DNA from: Actinomadura macrotermitis
GTDB lineage: Bacteria; Actinomycetota; Actinomycetes; Streptosporangiales; Streptosporangiaceae
Reading direction: 5' to 3'
Assembly (NCBI RefSeq): GCF_009604375.1
Contig: NZ_WEGH01000003.1
Location: 744,001 to 808,000, forward strand
DNA length: 64,000 nt
Notes under the pieces: model-generated
What the model was told of the DNA's origin: nothing
Seen by the model: only the letters and a program-made list of their open reading frames with translations
The model's database searches: none
Shown: positions 32,609 to 41,362 of the stretch, piece after piece
Layout of the letters: each line of letters begins with the position of its first letter
Numbering within the stretch: the stretch's first letter is position 1
Translations under genes and position numbers: made by a program

Positions 32609-33763
32609 ATGGATGTCGAGAAGGTCCGGGCGGAGACACCGGGATGCGCCGAGGTCGTCCACCTCAACAACGCCGGCGCCGCGCTGCAGCCGGCTGCGGT
32701 GCTGGACGCGGTCGTCGGGCACCTGACGCTGGAGGCGTCGATCGGCGGGTACGAGGCGTACGAGCAGAACGCCGCGGCGATCGGCCGCTTCTACGACGCC
32801 GTCGCCGCGCTGCTCGGCGCCGCTCCCGACGAGATCGCCTACGTCGAGAACGCCACCCGCGCCTGGGACATGGCGTTCTACTCGGTGCCGTTCGCGGCCG
32901 GCGACCGCATCCTCACCACCGCCAGCGAATACTCCAGCAACGCGATCGCCTACCGGCAGGTCGCGCGCGCGCGGGACGTGCGGGTCGACGTGGTGCCCGA
33001 CGACGCCCACGGCCAGATCTCCCTGGAGGCGCTCGCCGCCGAACTGGGCCGGGGCGGCGTCCGGCTGGTCTCGCTGAACCACGTCCCGACACAGAACGGC
33101 CTGGTCAACCCGGCCGCGGAGGTGGGACGGCTGTGCCGGGAGGCGGGCGCGCTGTTCCTGCTGGACGCCTGCCAGTCGGTCGGGCAGCTCCCGGTGGACG
33201 TCGGGGAGATCGGCTGCGACATGCTGTCGGCGACCGGCCGCAAGTTCCTGCGCGGCCCGCGCGGCACCGGCTTCCTGTATGTGCGGCGCGACGTCCTGCG
33301 GACGCTGGAGCCGCCGTTCCTGGACCTGCAGGCGGCGGACTGGCAGGCCCCGGACGCCTACGAGATGCGCGACGACGCACGGCGCTTCGAGACCTGGGAG
33401 CGTTTCGTGGCCGGGCAGATCGGACTGGGCGTCGCCGTCGACTACGCGACGGCACTCGGGCTGCGGGCGATCGAGGAGCGGGTGACGTCGCTGGCGGCGC
33501 GGCTGCGGGCGGACCTGGCCGAGCGGCCCGGCGTGACCGTCCTGGACCGGGGCGAGCGGATGTCGGGGATCGTCACGTTCACCGTGGCCGGGCGCGACCC
33601 CGGCGAGATCAAGCTCGCGCTGCGGGAGCGGGACGTCAACGTCAGCGTGACCACGCCCCGGCAGCACGGCTACGACCTGGACGCGGCCCCGGCCGCCGTC
33701 CGGGCCTCGGTGCACTACTACAACACCGAGGCCGAACTGGAGCGGCTGGTCACGGCCCTGTAG
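32609..33763 (+). CDS. Class V PLP aminotransferase / cysteine-desulfurase-like enzyme
   Basis: The 384-residue protein has the class V pattern: H-L-N-N-A-G-A-A at the start, E-N-A-T-R-A-W-D, H-V-P-T-Q-N-G, F-L-L-D-A-C-Q-S-V-G for cofactor binding, and the Schiff-base lysine in S-A-T-G-R-K-F-L-R-G-P-R-G-T-G-F-L-Y-V. Relatives include SufS-type desulfurases, EgtE and isopenicillin-N epimerase-like enzymes; no partner gene settles which. ATG 32609 (AGGAAGGGG upstream) is preferred over GTG 32606. It is divergent from the ABC exporter. Confidence 0.85.
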   Translation: MDVEKVRAETPGCAEVVHLNNAGAALQPAAVLDAVVGHLTLEASIGGYEAYEQNAAAIGRFYDAVAALLGAAPDEIAYVENATRAWDMAFYSVPFAAGDRILTTASEYSSNAIAYRQVARARDVRVDVVPDDAHGQISLEALAAELGRGGVRLVSLNHVPTQNGLVNPAAEVGRLCREAGALFLLDACQSVGQLPVDVGEIGCDMLSATGRKFLRGPRGTGFLYVRRDVLRTLEPPFLDLQAADWQAPDAYEMRDDARRFETWERFVAGQIGLGVAVDYATALGLRAIEERVTSLAARLRADLAERPGVTVLDRGERMSGIVTFTVAGRDPGEIKLALRERDVNVSVTTPRQHGYDLDAAPAAVRASVHYYNTEAELERLVTAL

Positions 33764-33773
33764 TGCCGCGCGC

Positions 33774-34787
33774 TCACCTGAACCGGGCGAAGACCTCGGC
33801 GGCCTCGGGCGTCAGGGCGAGCCGGTTCGGGTCCTTCGGCGACGGCCCGCACGGGACGGTGCTGTAGTCGACCTCGCCCGGGTCGGTGTGCTCCAGGCTG
33901 CGGGCGAGGTCCTGGTACTCGGTGAGGCCGAGGCGCGGCACCGCGTCGATCGACCGGGCCGCCACCCGCGCGAACGCGGCGACGCCCGCCGGGTCCTTGA
34001 ACACCTGGCCGCGCGCCCGGCGCGACAGCGCCGCCAGGAACCGCTGCTGGCGCTTGACCCGGTCCAGGTCGGAGCCGTCGCCCAGGCCGTGCCGGGCGCG
34101 CACGTAGGCGAGCGCGACCTTGCCCTTGACGAAGTGCCGGCCCGCGGAGAGGCGCAGCCCCGACTTCGAGTCGTTGACGCTCTGCGGCAGGGTGACCTCC
34201 ACACCGCCGAGCGCGTCCACCATGTCCTTGAAGCCACCGAAGTCGATCGTGAGGGTCTGGTCGATGCGGATGCCGGTGACGCTCTCCACGGTCTTGATGG
34301 CGCACTGCACCCCGCCCAGGGTGTAGGCGGAGTTGAGCAGGGCGGAGGCGCGGGCCGGGATGACCTGGCCGCCCTTCTTGCAGGCCGGGATCGGCACCAT
34401 CAGGTCGCGGGGCAGGCTCACCACCTTGGCGTTCCTGCGGTCGGCGGGCAGGTGGACCAGCAGCATCGTGTCCGTGCGGGGCGCGCCGAAGCCCCGCTTG
34501 TCCGAACCGAGCACCAGGAGGTTGAGGGTCCGGTGCGCCGTCTTCCCGATCTTCTGCGTGCCGGCCGGGGCGCGCTCGGAGCCGCGCAGCAGGACCGTCG
34601 GGACGAGGATGAGCGCGGCGGTGACCACGGCGACGACGCCGAGGAGCGTCCAGCCGCCGGGCCGCCGGAGCGCCCCGCGCCGCCCCGAGGCGGCGTCCGC
34701 GAGCCGCTGCCGCTGCCGGACCAGGGACGCGGGCGGCTCGTGCTCCAGGTCGCGGCCGAGGTCGCGGAGCATCTTCAGGTCGTCCAT
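33774..34787 (-). CDS. LytR-CpsA-Psr (LCP) family wall glycopolymer ligase
   Basis: The 337-residue protein has a short cytoplasmic N-terminus, a TM helix (about 45-67) and the LCP domain with N-L-L-V-L-G-S-D-K-R, R-T-D-T-M-L-L-V-H-L, S-L-P-R-D-L-M-V and the R-x-R-H catalytic region (Y-V-R-A-R-H). LCP enzymes transfer lipid-linked polymers onto peptidoglycan. It follows an ECF sigma gene with a two-base gap and has GAGGAGG upstream. It could act on the exopolysaccharide made by the 50-60 kb locus, but this is only inference. Confidence 0.9.
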   Translation of the reverse strand: MDDLKMLRDLGRDLEHEPPASLVRQRQRLADAASGRRGALRRPGGWTLLGVVAVVTAALILVPTVLLRGSERAPAGTQKIGKTAHRTLNLLVLGSDKRGFGAPRTDTMLLVHLPADRRNAKVVSLPRDLMVPIPACKKGGQVIPARASALLNSAYTLGGVQCAIKTVESVTGIRIDQTLTIDFGGFKDMVDALGGVEVTLPQSVNDSKSGLRLSAGRHFVKGKVALAYVRARHGLGDGSDLDRVKRQQRFLAALSRRARGQVFKDPAGVAAFARVAARSIDAVPRLGLTEYQDLARSLEHTDPGEVDYSTVPCGPSPKDPNRLALTPEAAEVFARFR

Positions 34788-34789
34788 GG

Positions 34790-35377
34790 CTACGCCTCCT
34801 CGCTCATCGGGTCGACTTCGCCGAGCGCCGCCCGCACCTTGCGCCGGGCCCGGTTGAGACGGGACCGGACCGTCCCGACCGGAATGCCGAGCGCCTGCGC
34901 GACCTCGGCGTAGGACAGGTCGCCCCAGGCGACCAGCAGCAGGACGTCGCGGTCGCGGCGGGGCAGCGCGGCCAGCGCCTCGGCCAGCAGCGGGCGCGAC
35001 GCGGACGCGGTGACCAGGGCCGCGACCTCGTCGGCCGGGCACTCCACCCGCTCCTCGACGGGGCTGCGCCGCAGCGCCCGGTAGCGCGCGGCCTCGCCGC
35101 GGTGGTGCCGCGCGACGAGCCTGGTCACGATGCCGAACAGCCAGGGCCGGGCGTCGGCGTGCTCGAGGTCGTAGCGGCGGCGCTTGCTGAAGGCCACCAG
35201 GAACGTCTCGCCGACCAGGTCCTCGGCGACCTCGGGGCCGAGCCGGCGGGAGACGTAGCGGTAGAGCATTCCCGAATACCGGTCGAACAGGACGGCGAAC
35301 GCCTCCGGCTCGGCGAGCGACCGCCGGATGATCTCGGCGTCGGCCGTCGCGGCGCCGAGGGCGGGGGGTGCGGTCAT
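34790..35377 (-). CDS. ECF-type RNA polymerase sigma factor
   Basis: The 195-residue protein has region 2 (F-A-V-L-F-D-R-Y-S-G-M-L-Y-R-Y-V-S-R-R-L-G, A-E-D-L-V-G-E-T-F) and region 4 (L-P-R-R-D-R-D-V-L-L-L, L-S-Y-A-E-V-A-Q-A-L-G-I-P-V-G-T-V-R-S-R-L). It is the first gene of an operon with the LCP ligase, and no anti-sigma gene is present. The start is uncertain: ATG 35377 gives the usual length; ATG 35389 and an upstream extension are possible, with no strong ribosome binding site for any. Confidence 0.87.
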   Translation of the reverse strand: MTAPPALGAATADAEIIRRSLAEPEAFAVLFDRYSGMLYRYVSRRLGPEVAEDLVGETFLVAFSKRRRYDLEHADARPWLFGIVTRLVARHHRGEAARYRALRRSPVEERVECPADEVAALVTASASRPLLAEALAALPRRDRDVLLLVAWGDLSYAEVAQALGIPVGTVRSRLNRARRKVRAALGEVDPMSEEA

Positions 35378-35608
35378 CGCGGACACCATGGCATGCGGAC
35401 CGGCCTTCCCGTGCGGGGGGACATGACAGGGATGTATCGCCACACCCCCGGATCCGGGTTCACGGTCAGCCCCGCTTTTCTTGATCACCAATACATAACA
35501 AAGTGAACTTTCCGGCTAAGCTACGCATCCTTGAAAGGGGTACGGGGGGCTTGTGAGCGACAGACCGCTCCGTGTGCGTGGCAAAGGCACAGAGCCGAGG
35601 AGGTCGCC

Positions 35609-38600
35609 GTGAACGAACCGGATCCGACGGAGCCCGTGGAGCGCGACGCGGACGTCTCCGAAGACGAGGCGAGCCGTGCGGAGACGACGGAGTTCACCGT
35701 CCCCGGGCATACCCGCCCGGCGGAGCCCGCGAACCCCTGGTTCACCCCGCGGCAGAAGCCCGCCGAGGTGCCCGACGCGGCGCGGATCGCGCAGGAGAAG
35801 ACGGTCGAAGTGCCCTGGCCGCCCCGCCGCCCGGCCCCTGCCGGCAAGGCGGAGGCGCCCCAGCCCGAAGACGACACGCCGGAGGAACCCGCCGCGCCGG
35901 ATCGCGCGCCTGAGGCGCCGTCCGCCGAAGCCGAGCCCGAGGCGCCGCCGACCGAAGACGCCGCGAAGCGCGAGAGTTCCGCCGCCGCGCGCCCGGCCGC
36001 GCCCGCACCGCAGCCCGAAGACTCCGCCGCATCCGAAATGCCGGCCTCAGAGGACGAGCCGACGCCGCAGCAGGAAGGCCCGGCAGCCCCTCTTCCCGCC
36101 GCGCCGCACCGCGCGCCCGAAGCGGGATTCGCCGAAGACGCCCCCAAGCGCGAGAGCTCTGCCGCCGCGCCGAAGCCCGAAGGCCACGCCGCACCCGAGA
36201 CACCGCCGGCCGAAGGCGTACCGCAGCGCGAGGAGGCGACGCCTCGGCGTCCCGACGCACCGCGGCGCGCGCAGGCCATGCCCGACACGCCGTTCGCCAC
36301 GCCCGCACCGAAGCCGGAAGGCTCCACCGCCGCCCCTGAAACTCCGCTGGCTGAGGCCGCGCAGGAACGCCCGGCGCCACCGCGCCCTGACGCGCCGGAG
36401 CCCGAGAGCGCCGCTGCGCCCGAGACGCCGCCGGCCGAAGACCCGACGCCCCAGCGACCGGCCGCGCAGCACCGCGCACCAGGCGCGCCCACGCCCGAGG
36501 GCACCGCTACGTCTGAAGCACCGCAGCAGGAAGGGCCGGCGTCACCGCGTCCCACCGCGCAACACCGCGCACCGGCTGAAGCTGCGCCGACACCCGAGGG
36601 CTACGGCGCCGCGTCTGAAGCGCCGCCTTCCGAGGCTGAGCCGCGGCGTGAAGAGCCGAAGTCCCGGCGCCCCGCCGCGCAGCGTGAGGACTCACGTCCA
36701 GGCGTGTCGGGCATACCCGACACGCCATTCGCCACGCCCGCCCCGAAGCCGGAGACGCCGTCGGCGGGACCTGCGCCGCAGCGGGAAGACGCGGCGTCCA
36801 CCAAGCCCACGCCGCAGCCCGAGGGCTCCGCCGCACCGCAGCGCGAAGATTCAGCACCCCGGCGTCCCGCCGAGCAGCACCAAACGCCCGACGCCCCGTC
36901 GGCCGGGCCTGCACCGCAGCCCAGTGCGCCGAGCGCTGGACACGCGCCAGAGCGCGAGGACTCCGCTACACCTGAGACGCAGCCGGCTGAAGCCACACCG
37001 CAGCGCGAAGACTCGACGCCCCAGCGGCCCGCCGCGCAACATCAGGTCCCCGACGCGCCCTCGGCTGGGCCCGCGCCACAGCCCAGCACGCAACATCGCG
37101 CGCCGAGTGCCGGACCTGCGCCAGAGCGCGAGAGTTCCGCTGCACCTGGAGCACCGTCGGCCGAGGCTGCGCCGCAGCAGGAGAAGCAGCCGCCGCAGCC
37201 TGGTGCGCCGAGGTCTGAGGGCTCCGCTACGCCTGAGACACCGCTGACTGAAGCCGCGCCCCAGCGCGAAGACTCGGCACCACGGCGTCCTGCCGCACAG
37301 CGCCAAGCGCCCGACGCGCCGACGGCCCAGCCCACGCCACAGCCCGGCGCGCAGCACCGCGCACCTAGCGCGGAACCCGCGCCAGAGCGCGAAGACTCGA
37401 CGCCCCAGCGGCCCGCCGCGCAACACCGTGCACCCGACGCACCGATGGCCCGGCCTGCACCGCAGCAGGAAGGGCAGCCGCCGCAGCCCGGTGCGCACCG
37501 CCATGCGCCGAGGCCCGAGAGCTCCGATACGTCTGAGACGTCGGCAGTTGAAGCCGCGCCGCAACGCGAAGATTCAGCGCCACGGCGTCCCGCCGCGCAG
37601 CGTCAAGCGCCCGACGCATCGTCGGCTGGGCCTGCGCCGCAGCAGGAGAAGCAGCCACCGCAGCCCAGCGCACCGGGCGCCGGATCCGCGTCGCAGCGCG
37701 AAGTCTCCGCGCCTCAGCGGCCTGCCGCGCAACACCCAGCGCCCAACGCACCCTCGGCTGGGCCTGCACCACAGCAGGAAGGGCCGCCGCAGGTCGGTGC
37801 GCAGCACCGCGCACCAGGTGCCGGACCCGCGCCACACCGCGAAGACTCAGCGCCACGGCGTCCCGCCGCGCAGCACCAAGCGCCCGACGCGCCGACGACC
37901 CGGCCTGCACCACAGCAGGAAGGGCAACCACAGCCTGGCGCGCAGCACGGCGTACCGGGTGCCGGACCGGCGCCAGAGCGCGAAGACTCCACGCCTCAGC
38001 GTCCCGCCGCACAGCACCAAGCGCCCGACGCGCCAGCGGCCAGGCCTGCGGCGCAGCAGGAAGGGCAGCCGCAGACCGGTGTGCAGCACCGCACACCGGG
38101 GGTTGGGGCTGCGCCAGAGCGCGAAGACTCGGCGCCACGGCGTCCCGCTGCGCAACACCGTGCGCCCGACGCACCAATGGCTCGGCCCACGCCACAGCAG
38201 GAAGAGCAGTCTCCACAGCCCGGCGCGCAGCACCGCACGCCGGGTGCCGGGCCCGCGCCGCAGCGCGAAGACTCCATGCCCCAGCGGCCCGCTGCGCAAC
38301 ACCGTGCGCCCGACGCACCGATGGCTCGGCCTACGCCACAGCAGGAAGAGCAGCCCCCACAGCCTGGCGCGCAGCACCGCACGCCGGGCGCTGGGCCCGC
38401 GCCGCAGCGTGAAGGCTCGCCGTCTCAGTGGCCCGGCGCGCAGCACCGTGCGCCCGACGCGCCGCCGGCTGGGCCCGCGGCTCCGTGGCCTGGCGCGGCG
38501 TCGGCTGGGGTCGCACCGCAGCGTGAGGACCTGGCCGGGTGGGAGGCTCCGCCTGCGCCTCAGTGGGACGACTCCCTCTCGCGGACGCGGGAGGACATCC

Positions 38601-40003
38601 GGCCCAACGTGGAGGGCTGGCAGCAGCAGGGCGGCACGCGGGATTCGGGGGCCTGGTCCGCCACGCCGGCCGCTGAGAACGACGGCCGGTTCCCCATGGA
38701 GCTGCGGCTGCCCGCCTCCGAGGTTCCCTCCACCAAGTCGTCCGGGCAGTGGGCGGTGCCGTGGTCGGAACAGCAGCAGCAGGCGGCGGCCGAGGAGCCT
38801 GAGCCGAAAAAGAAGAAGCGGCTGTGGCTCGTCGTCGGCCTGGTCGTGCTCCTGCTCGTCGCCGGCGGGGTCACCGGGCAGCTGGTGCGGCCCGTTCCCG
38901 AGCCGGAGCTGAAGCTGACCCTGCCGGCCACCAGCCACACCTTCGCGGGGACGGCGCCGCAGCTGCCCTGGTCGGGGCAGGGGCAGGCCAGCGTCTACGT
39001 GGACGGGCTCGGCACCATGGGCTCCTCCGGCGGGGGCTCCCCGACGCCGACGGCGAGCGTCGCCAAGGTGATGACGGCCTATGTGTTCCTGAAGAACCAC
39101 CCGCTCAAGCCGGGTGAGGCCGGGCCCGAGCGCGCCGTCTCGGCGCAGGGCGTGGCGGAGCTGCCCGCGCGGCGCAAGCGCGGCGAGTCCATGCTCGGCA
39201 TCACGGCGGGGCAGCGGCTCAGCGAGCGCAAGGCGCTGGAGGCCCTGATGATCATCTCGGCGAACGACGTGGCGCACGAGCTGGCCCGCTGGGACTCGGG
39301 CGCCGACCAGGCGTTCGTGCGGAAGATGAACGAGGCCGCCAAGGCGCTCGGCATGAACGACACGACCTACACCGACCCGAGCGGCTACGACGCCGGGACG
39401 GTCAGCACCGCGGCCGACCAGGTCAAGCTGCTGACGGCGGCCATGAAGGTGCCCGCCTTCGCGGAGGTCGTCGGCAACCGCGCCTACGTCCCGGCCGACG
39501 GCGGCCCGGCGCGGCCCGGCGGGAACATCCTGCTCGGCCGGCTCGGCGTCGTCGGCGGCAAGACCGGCTACACCGACAAGGCGGGCGGCAACTACGTGTT
39601 CGCGGCCCGCAAGAAGGTCGGCGGGGTGTCCACGATGATCGTCGGCGCGGTGATGGGGCAGCGGTCGCCGAGCGCGGTCGGCGCGATCAGCGTCGCGCAG
39701 CGGCTGGTGCAGGCCGCCGAGGGCGCGCTGACGTCGGTGACGCTGGCCCCGGCCGGGGGCAGGGTCGCGCAGGTCGACGACGGGCTCGGCGGGCACACGC
39801 CGCTGAAGACCGACGTCCCGGTGAACGTGATCGGCTGGCCCGGCATGACCGTGCCGATCGGCGTGGCGGGCGACCCGCCGCACACGGGTGCGGCGGGCGA
39901 CCGGGTCGGCGCCGTCACGGTGGGCGCCGGGAAGATCCCGCTGGTGCTGGAGAGCAAGCTGGACGAGCCGTCGCCCGTCCAGCGGCTGCTACGCCTTTCC
40001 TGA
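35609..40003 (+). CDS. Giant D,D-carboxypeptidase with ~1,070-residue disordered repetitive N-terminus
   Basis: The 1464-residue protein is a peptidase S11 enzyme at its C-terminal end: S1150-V-A-K1153, S1217-A-N1219 and K1318-T-G. One TM helix (about 1072-1093) follows K-K-K-K-R. The positive charges on its N-terminal side and the absence of a signal peptide put the first ~1,070 residues in the cytoplasm. That region is almost only P, A, Q, E, R, S, D, H and T, with motifs Q-R-E-D-S, R-P-A-A-Q-H-x-A-P-D-A-P and P-A-P-Q-Q-E, in a ~47-residue period near its end. GAGGAGG lies five bases before GTG 35609. Its stop overlaps the convergent lyase gene by 15 bases. Confidence 0.88.
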   Translation: MNEPDPTEPVERDADVSEDEASRAETTEFTVPGHTRPAEPANPWFTPRQKPAEVPDAARIAQEKTVEVPWPPRRPAPAGKAEAPQPEDDTPEEPAAPDRAPEAPSAEAEPEAPPTEDAAKRESSAAARPAAPAPQPEDSAASEMPASEDEPTPQQEGPAAPLPAAPHRAPEAGFAEDAPKRESSAAAPKPEGHAAPETPPAEGVPQREEATPRRPDAPRRAQAMPDTPFATPAPKPEGSTAAPETPLAEAAQERPAPPRPDAPEPESAAAPETPPAEDPTPQRPAAQHRAPGAPTPEGTATSEAPQQEGPASPRPTAQHRAPAEAAPTPEGYGAASEAPPSEAEPRREEPKSRRPAAQREDSRPGVSGIPDTPFATPAPKPETPSAGPAPQREDAASTKPTPQPEGSAAPQREDSAPRRPAEQHQTPDAPSAGPAPQPSAPSAGHAPEREDSATPETQPAEATPQREDSTPQRPAAQHQVPDAPSAGPAPQPSTQHRAPSAGPAPERESSAAPGAPSAEAAPQQEKQPPQPGAPRSEGSATPETPLTEAAPQREDSAPRRPAAQRQAPDAPTAQPTPQPGAQHRAPSAEPAPEREDSTPQRPAAQHRAPDAPMARPAPQQEGQPPQPGAHRHAPRPESSDTSETSAVEAAPQREDSAPRRPAAQRQAPDASSAGPAPQQEKQPPQPSAPGAGSASQREVSAPQRPAAQHPAPNAPSAGPAPQQEGPPQVGAQHRAPGAGPAPHREDSAPRRPAAQHQAPDAPTTRPAPQQEGQPQPGAQHGVPGAGPAPEREDSTPQRPAAQHQAPDAPAARPAAQQEGQPQTGVQHRTPGVGAAPEREDSAPRRPAAQHRAPDAPMARPTPQQEEQSPQPGAQHRTPGAGPAPQREDSMPQRPAAQHRAPDAPMARPTPQQEEQPPQPGAQHRTPGAGPAPQREGSPSQWPGAQHRAPDAPPAGPAAPWPGAASAGVAPQREDLAGWEAPPAPQWDDSLSRTREDIRPNVEGWQQQGGTRDSGAWSATPAAENDGRFPMELRLPASEVPSTKSSGQWAVPWSEQQQQAAAEEPEPKKKKRLWLVVGLVVLLLVAGGVTGQLVRPVPEPELKLTLPATSHTFAGTAPQLPWSGQGQASVYVDGLGTMGSSGGGSPTPTASVAKVMTAYVFLKNHPLKPGEAGPERAVSAQGVAELPARRKRGESMLGITAGQRLSERKALEALMIISANDVAHELARWDSGADQAFVRKMNEAAKALGMNDTTYTDPSGYDAGTVSTAADQVKLLTAAMKVPAFAEVVGNRAYVPADGGPARPGGNILLGRLGVVGGKTGYTDKAGGNYVFAARKKVGGVSTMIVGAVMGQRSPSAVGAISVAQRLVQAAEGALTSVTLAPAGGRVAQVDDGLGGHTPLKTDVPVNVIGWPGMTVPIGVAGDPPHTGAAGDRVGAVTVGAGKIPLVLESKLDEPSPVQRLLRLS
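37835..38480 (+). repeat. In-frame ~141-bp tandem repeats encoding P/A/Q/E/R-rich units
   Basis: About four and a half units of 47-48 codons follow each other here, each reading approximately [Q/E]-R-E-D-S-x-P-x-R-P-A-A-Q-H-x-A-P-D-A-P, then x-x-R-P-x-x-Q-Q-E and P-G-A-Q-H-R-x-P-G-A-G-P-A-P. More diverged copies extend upstream to about 36400. All repeats keep the frame. Their periodicity opens long meaningless frames on the opposite strand. Confidence 0.85.
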
Positions 40004-41362
40004 GTACAGGGCCGACAGGAACCGGATCAGCAGGGCCTCGCGGGTCTCGGGCGGCAGCCCGTCCAAGATGGTGTTGACCACGGCCATCCCGGTGGCCGTG
40101 GTCGATTCCAGCAGGGCGGCGAAGTCGGCGTCGGTGAGGGCCGCCAGGTCCACGCCGTCCAGCAGGCCGGGCGGGACCGGCCCGGCGGCGCGGGCCGCCT
40201 CGGCCGATTCGGCGAGGACGGCGAGCAGGTCGCCGGCCGCGGAGACGCCGGTCAGCGTGAAGTGCAGGTTCGCCGGGATGCCCTGGTAGGCGAGCTGGGG
40301 CTGGAAGAACCAGCCGCGGGCGCGGGCCTGGTCGGCGAGGACGAACACGTCCAGCGCCGGGTCGTCGGAGGCGACCGCGACGAGCGGCGCGACGGGCTCG
40401 CCCAGCACCCGCAGCCCCGGGATCGCGGCGACGCCCGCGACCAGGCGGTCTGCGGCGGCCTTGGCCTCGGTGGCGAGGGCGCGGTAGCCGTCGTCGCCGA
40501 GCGCCATCATGGTCGCCCAGGCGGCGCCGAGCGGGCCCGCGCTCCGGCTGCTCTGCACGCCCGCGTTGATGACGGTGTAGCCGGGCCAGGAGGCGGACGC
40601 GAAGTAGGCGTGCCGCCGCAGGTCCTCGGAAGCGAACAGGACGACCGAGGCGCCCTTCGGCGCGTACCCGTACTTGTGCAGGTCGCACGAGAGGGAGGTG
40701 ACGCCGGGCACCGACAGGTCGAACGGGGGGACGTCCGGCAGCCACGGCAGCACCCAGCCGCCGACGCAGGCGTCCACGTGGCAGAGGACGCCGCGGGCGC
40801 GGGCGAGCGCGGCGATCTCGGCCACCGGGTCCAGCACGCCGTGCGGGTAGGACGGCGCGGACGCGACGAGCAGCACGGTGCGCGGGGTGATCGCGGCGGC
40901 CATGGCGGGCACGTCGGCGCGCAGGTCGGGCCCGACGGGGACCGCGGCGATGTCCATGCCCAGGTAGTGCGCGGCCTTGTGGAACGCCGGGTGCGCGGTG
41001 GCCGGCACGACGAGCTGGGCGCGCCCGTCGACGGGGCGGGCGTCGCGGGCCGCCTTCACCGCCAGCATGATCGATTCGGTGCCGCCGCTGGTGAAGATCC
41101 CCGTGCCGCCGCCGAGCCGGTCCGCGACGGCGCCGACGACCTGCCGCTCCAGCGCGACGATGCTGGGGAACGCCGTCGGGTCCAGGCAGTTGACCTCCAG
41201 CATCTCCTGGTAGGCGCGGGCGGCGCCGTCGTGGATCGCGGCGCGGCCGGTGTCGTAGACGTAGGCGGTGACCTTGCCGCCGCGCACCGGCAGGTCGTTC
41301 TCGCGCAGCGCGGCGAGTTCGGCGAGCAGGTCGGGGACGGGGCGTCCGATCTCAGGCAGCAT
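39989..41362 (-). CDS. PLP-dependent lyase, sphingosine-1-phosphate lyase-like group II decarboxylase
   Basis: The 457-residue protein shows the group II decarboxylase/SPL pattern: T-S-G-G-T-E-S-I-M-L-A-V-K, H-P-A-F-H-K-A-A-H-Y-L, H-V-D-A-C-V-G-G-W, and Schiff-base lysine K230 in S-C-D-L-H-K-Y-G-Y-A-P-K-G. The K-Y-G-Y-A-P-K-G sequence is the hallmark of sphingosine-1-phosphate lyase, which splits phosphorylated long-chain bases to ethanolamine phosphate and an aldehyde. Its start overlaps the MFS gene by 11 bases, and it is third in a TetR-MFS-lyase operon. A decarboxylase on an amino acid remains possible. Confidence 0.82.
   Translation of the reverse strand: MLPEIGRPVPDLLAELAALRENDLPVRGGKVTAYVYDTGRAAIHDGAARAYQEMLEVNCLDPTAFPSIVALERQVVGAVADRLGGGTGIFTSGGTESIMLAVKAARDARPVDGRAQLVVPATAHPAFHKAAHYLGMDIAAVPVGPDLRADVPAMAAAITPRTVLLVASAPSYPHGVLDPVAEIAALARARGVLCHVDACVGGWVLPWLPDVPPFDLSVPGVTSLSCDLHKYGYAPKGASVVLFASEDLRRHAYFASASWPGYTVINAGVQSSRSAGPLGAAWATMMALGDDGYRALATEAKAAADRLVAGVAAIPGLRVLGEPVAPLVAVASDDPALDVFVLADQARARGWFFQPQLAYQGIPANLHFTLTGVSAAGDLLAVLAESAEAARAAGPVPPGLLDGVDLAALTDADFAALLESTTATGMAVVNTILDGLPPETREALLIRFLSALYSGKA

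Noticed and set aside
36000-38500. CRISPR-like or non-coding tandem repeats
   Set aside because: The repeat period is a multiple of three, all copies stay in the reading frame of the large gene, and there are no unique spacers between identical repeats.
37847-39883. Long minus-strand reading frame of 678 codons opposite the giant carboxypeptidase
   Set aside because: It is a GC-bias shadow: composition is R/H/G/D-rich without any motif, and the + strand has clear S11 motifs and a strong ribosome binding site.
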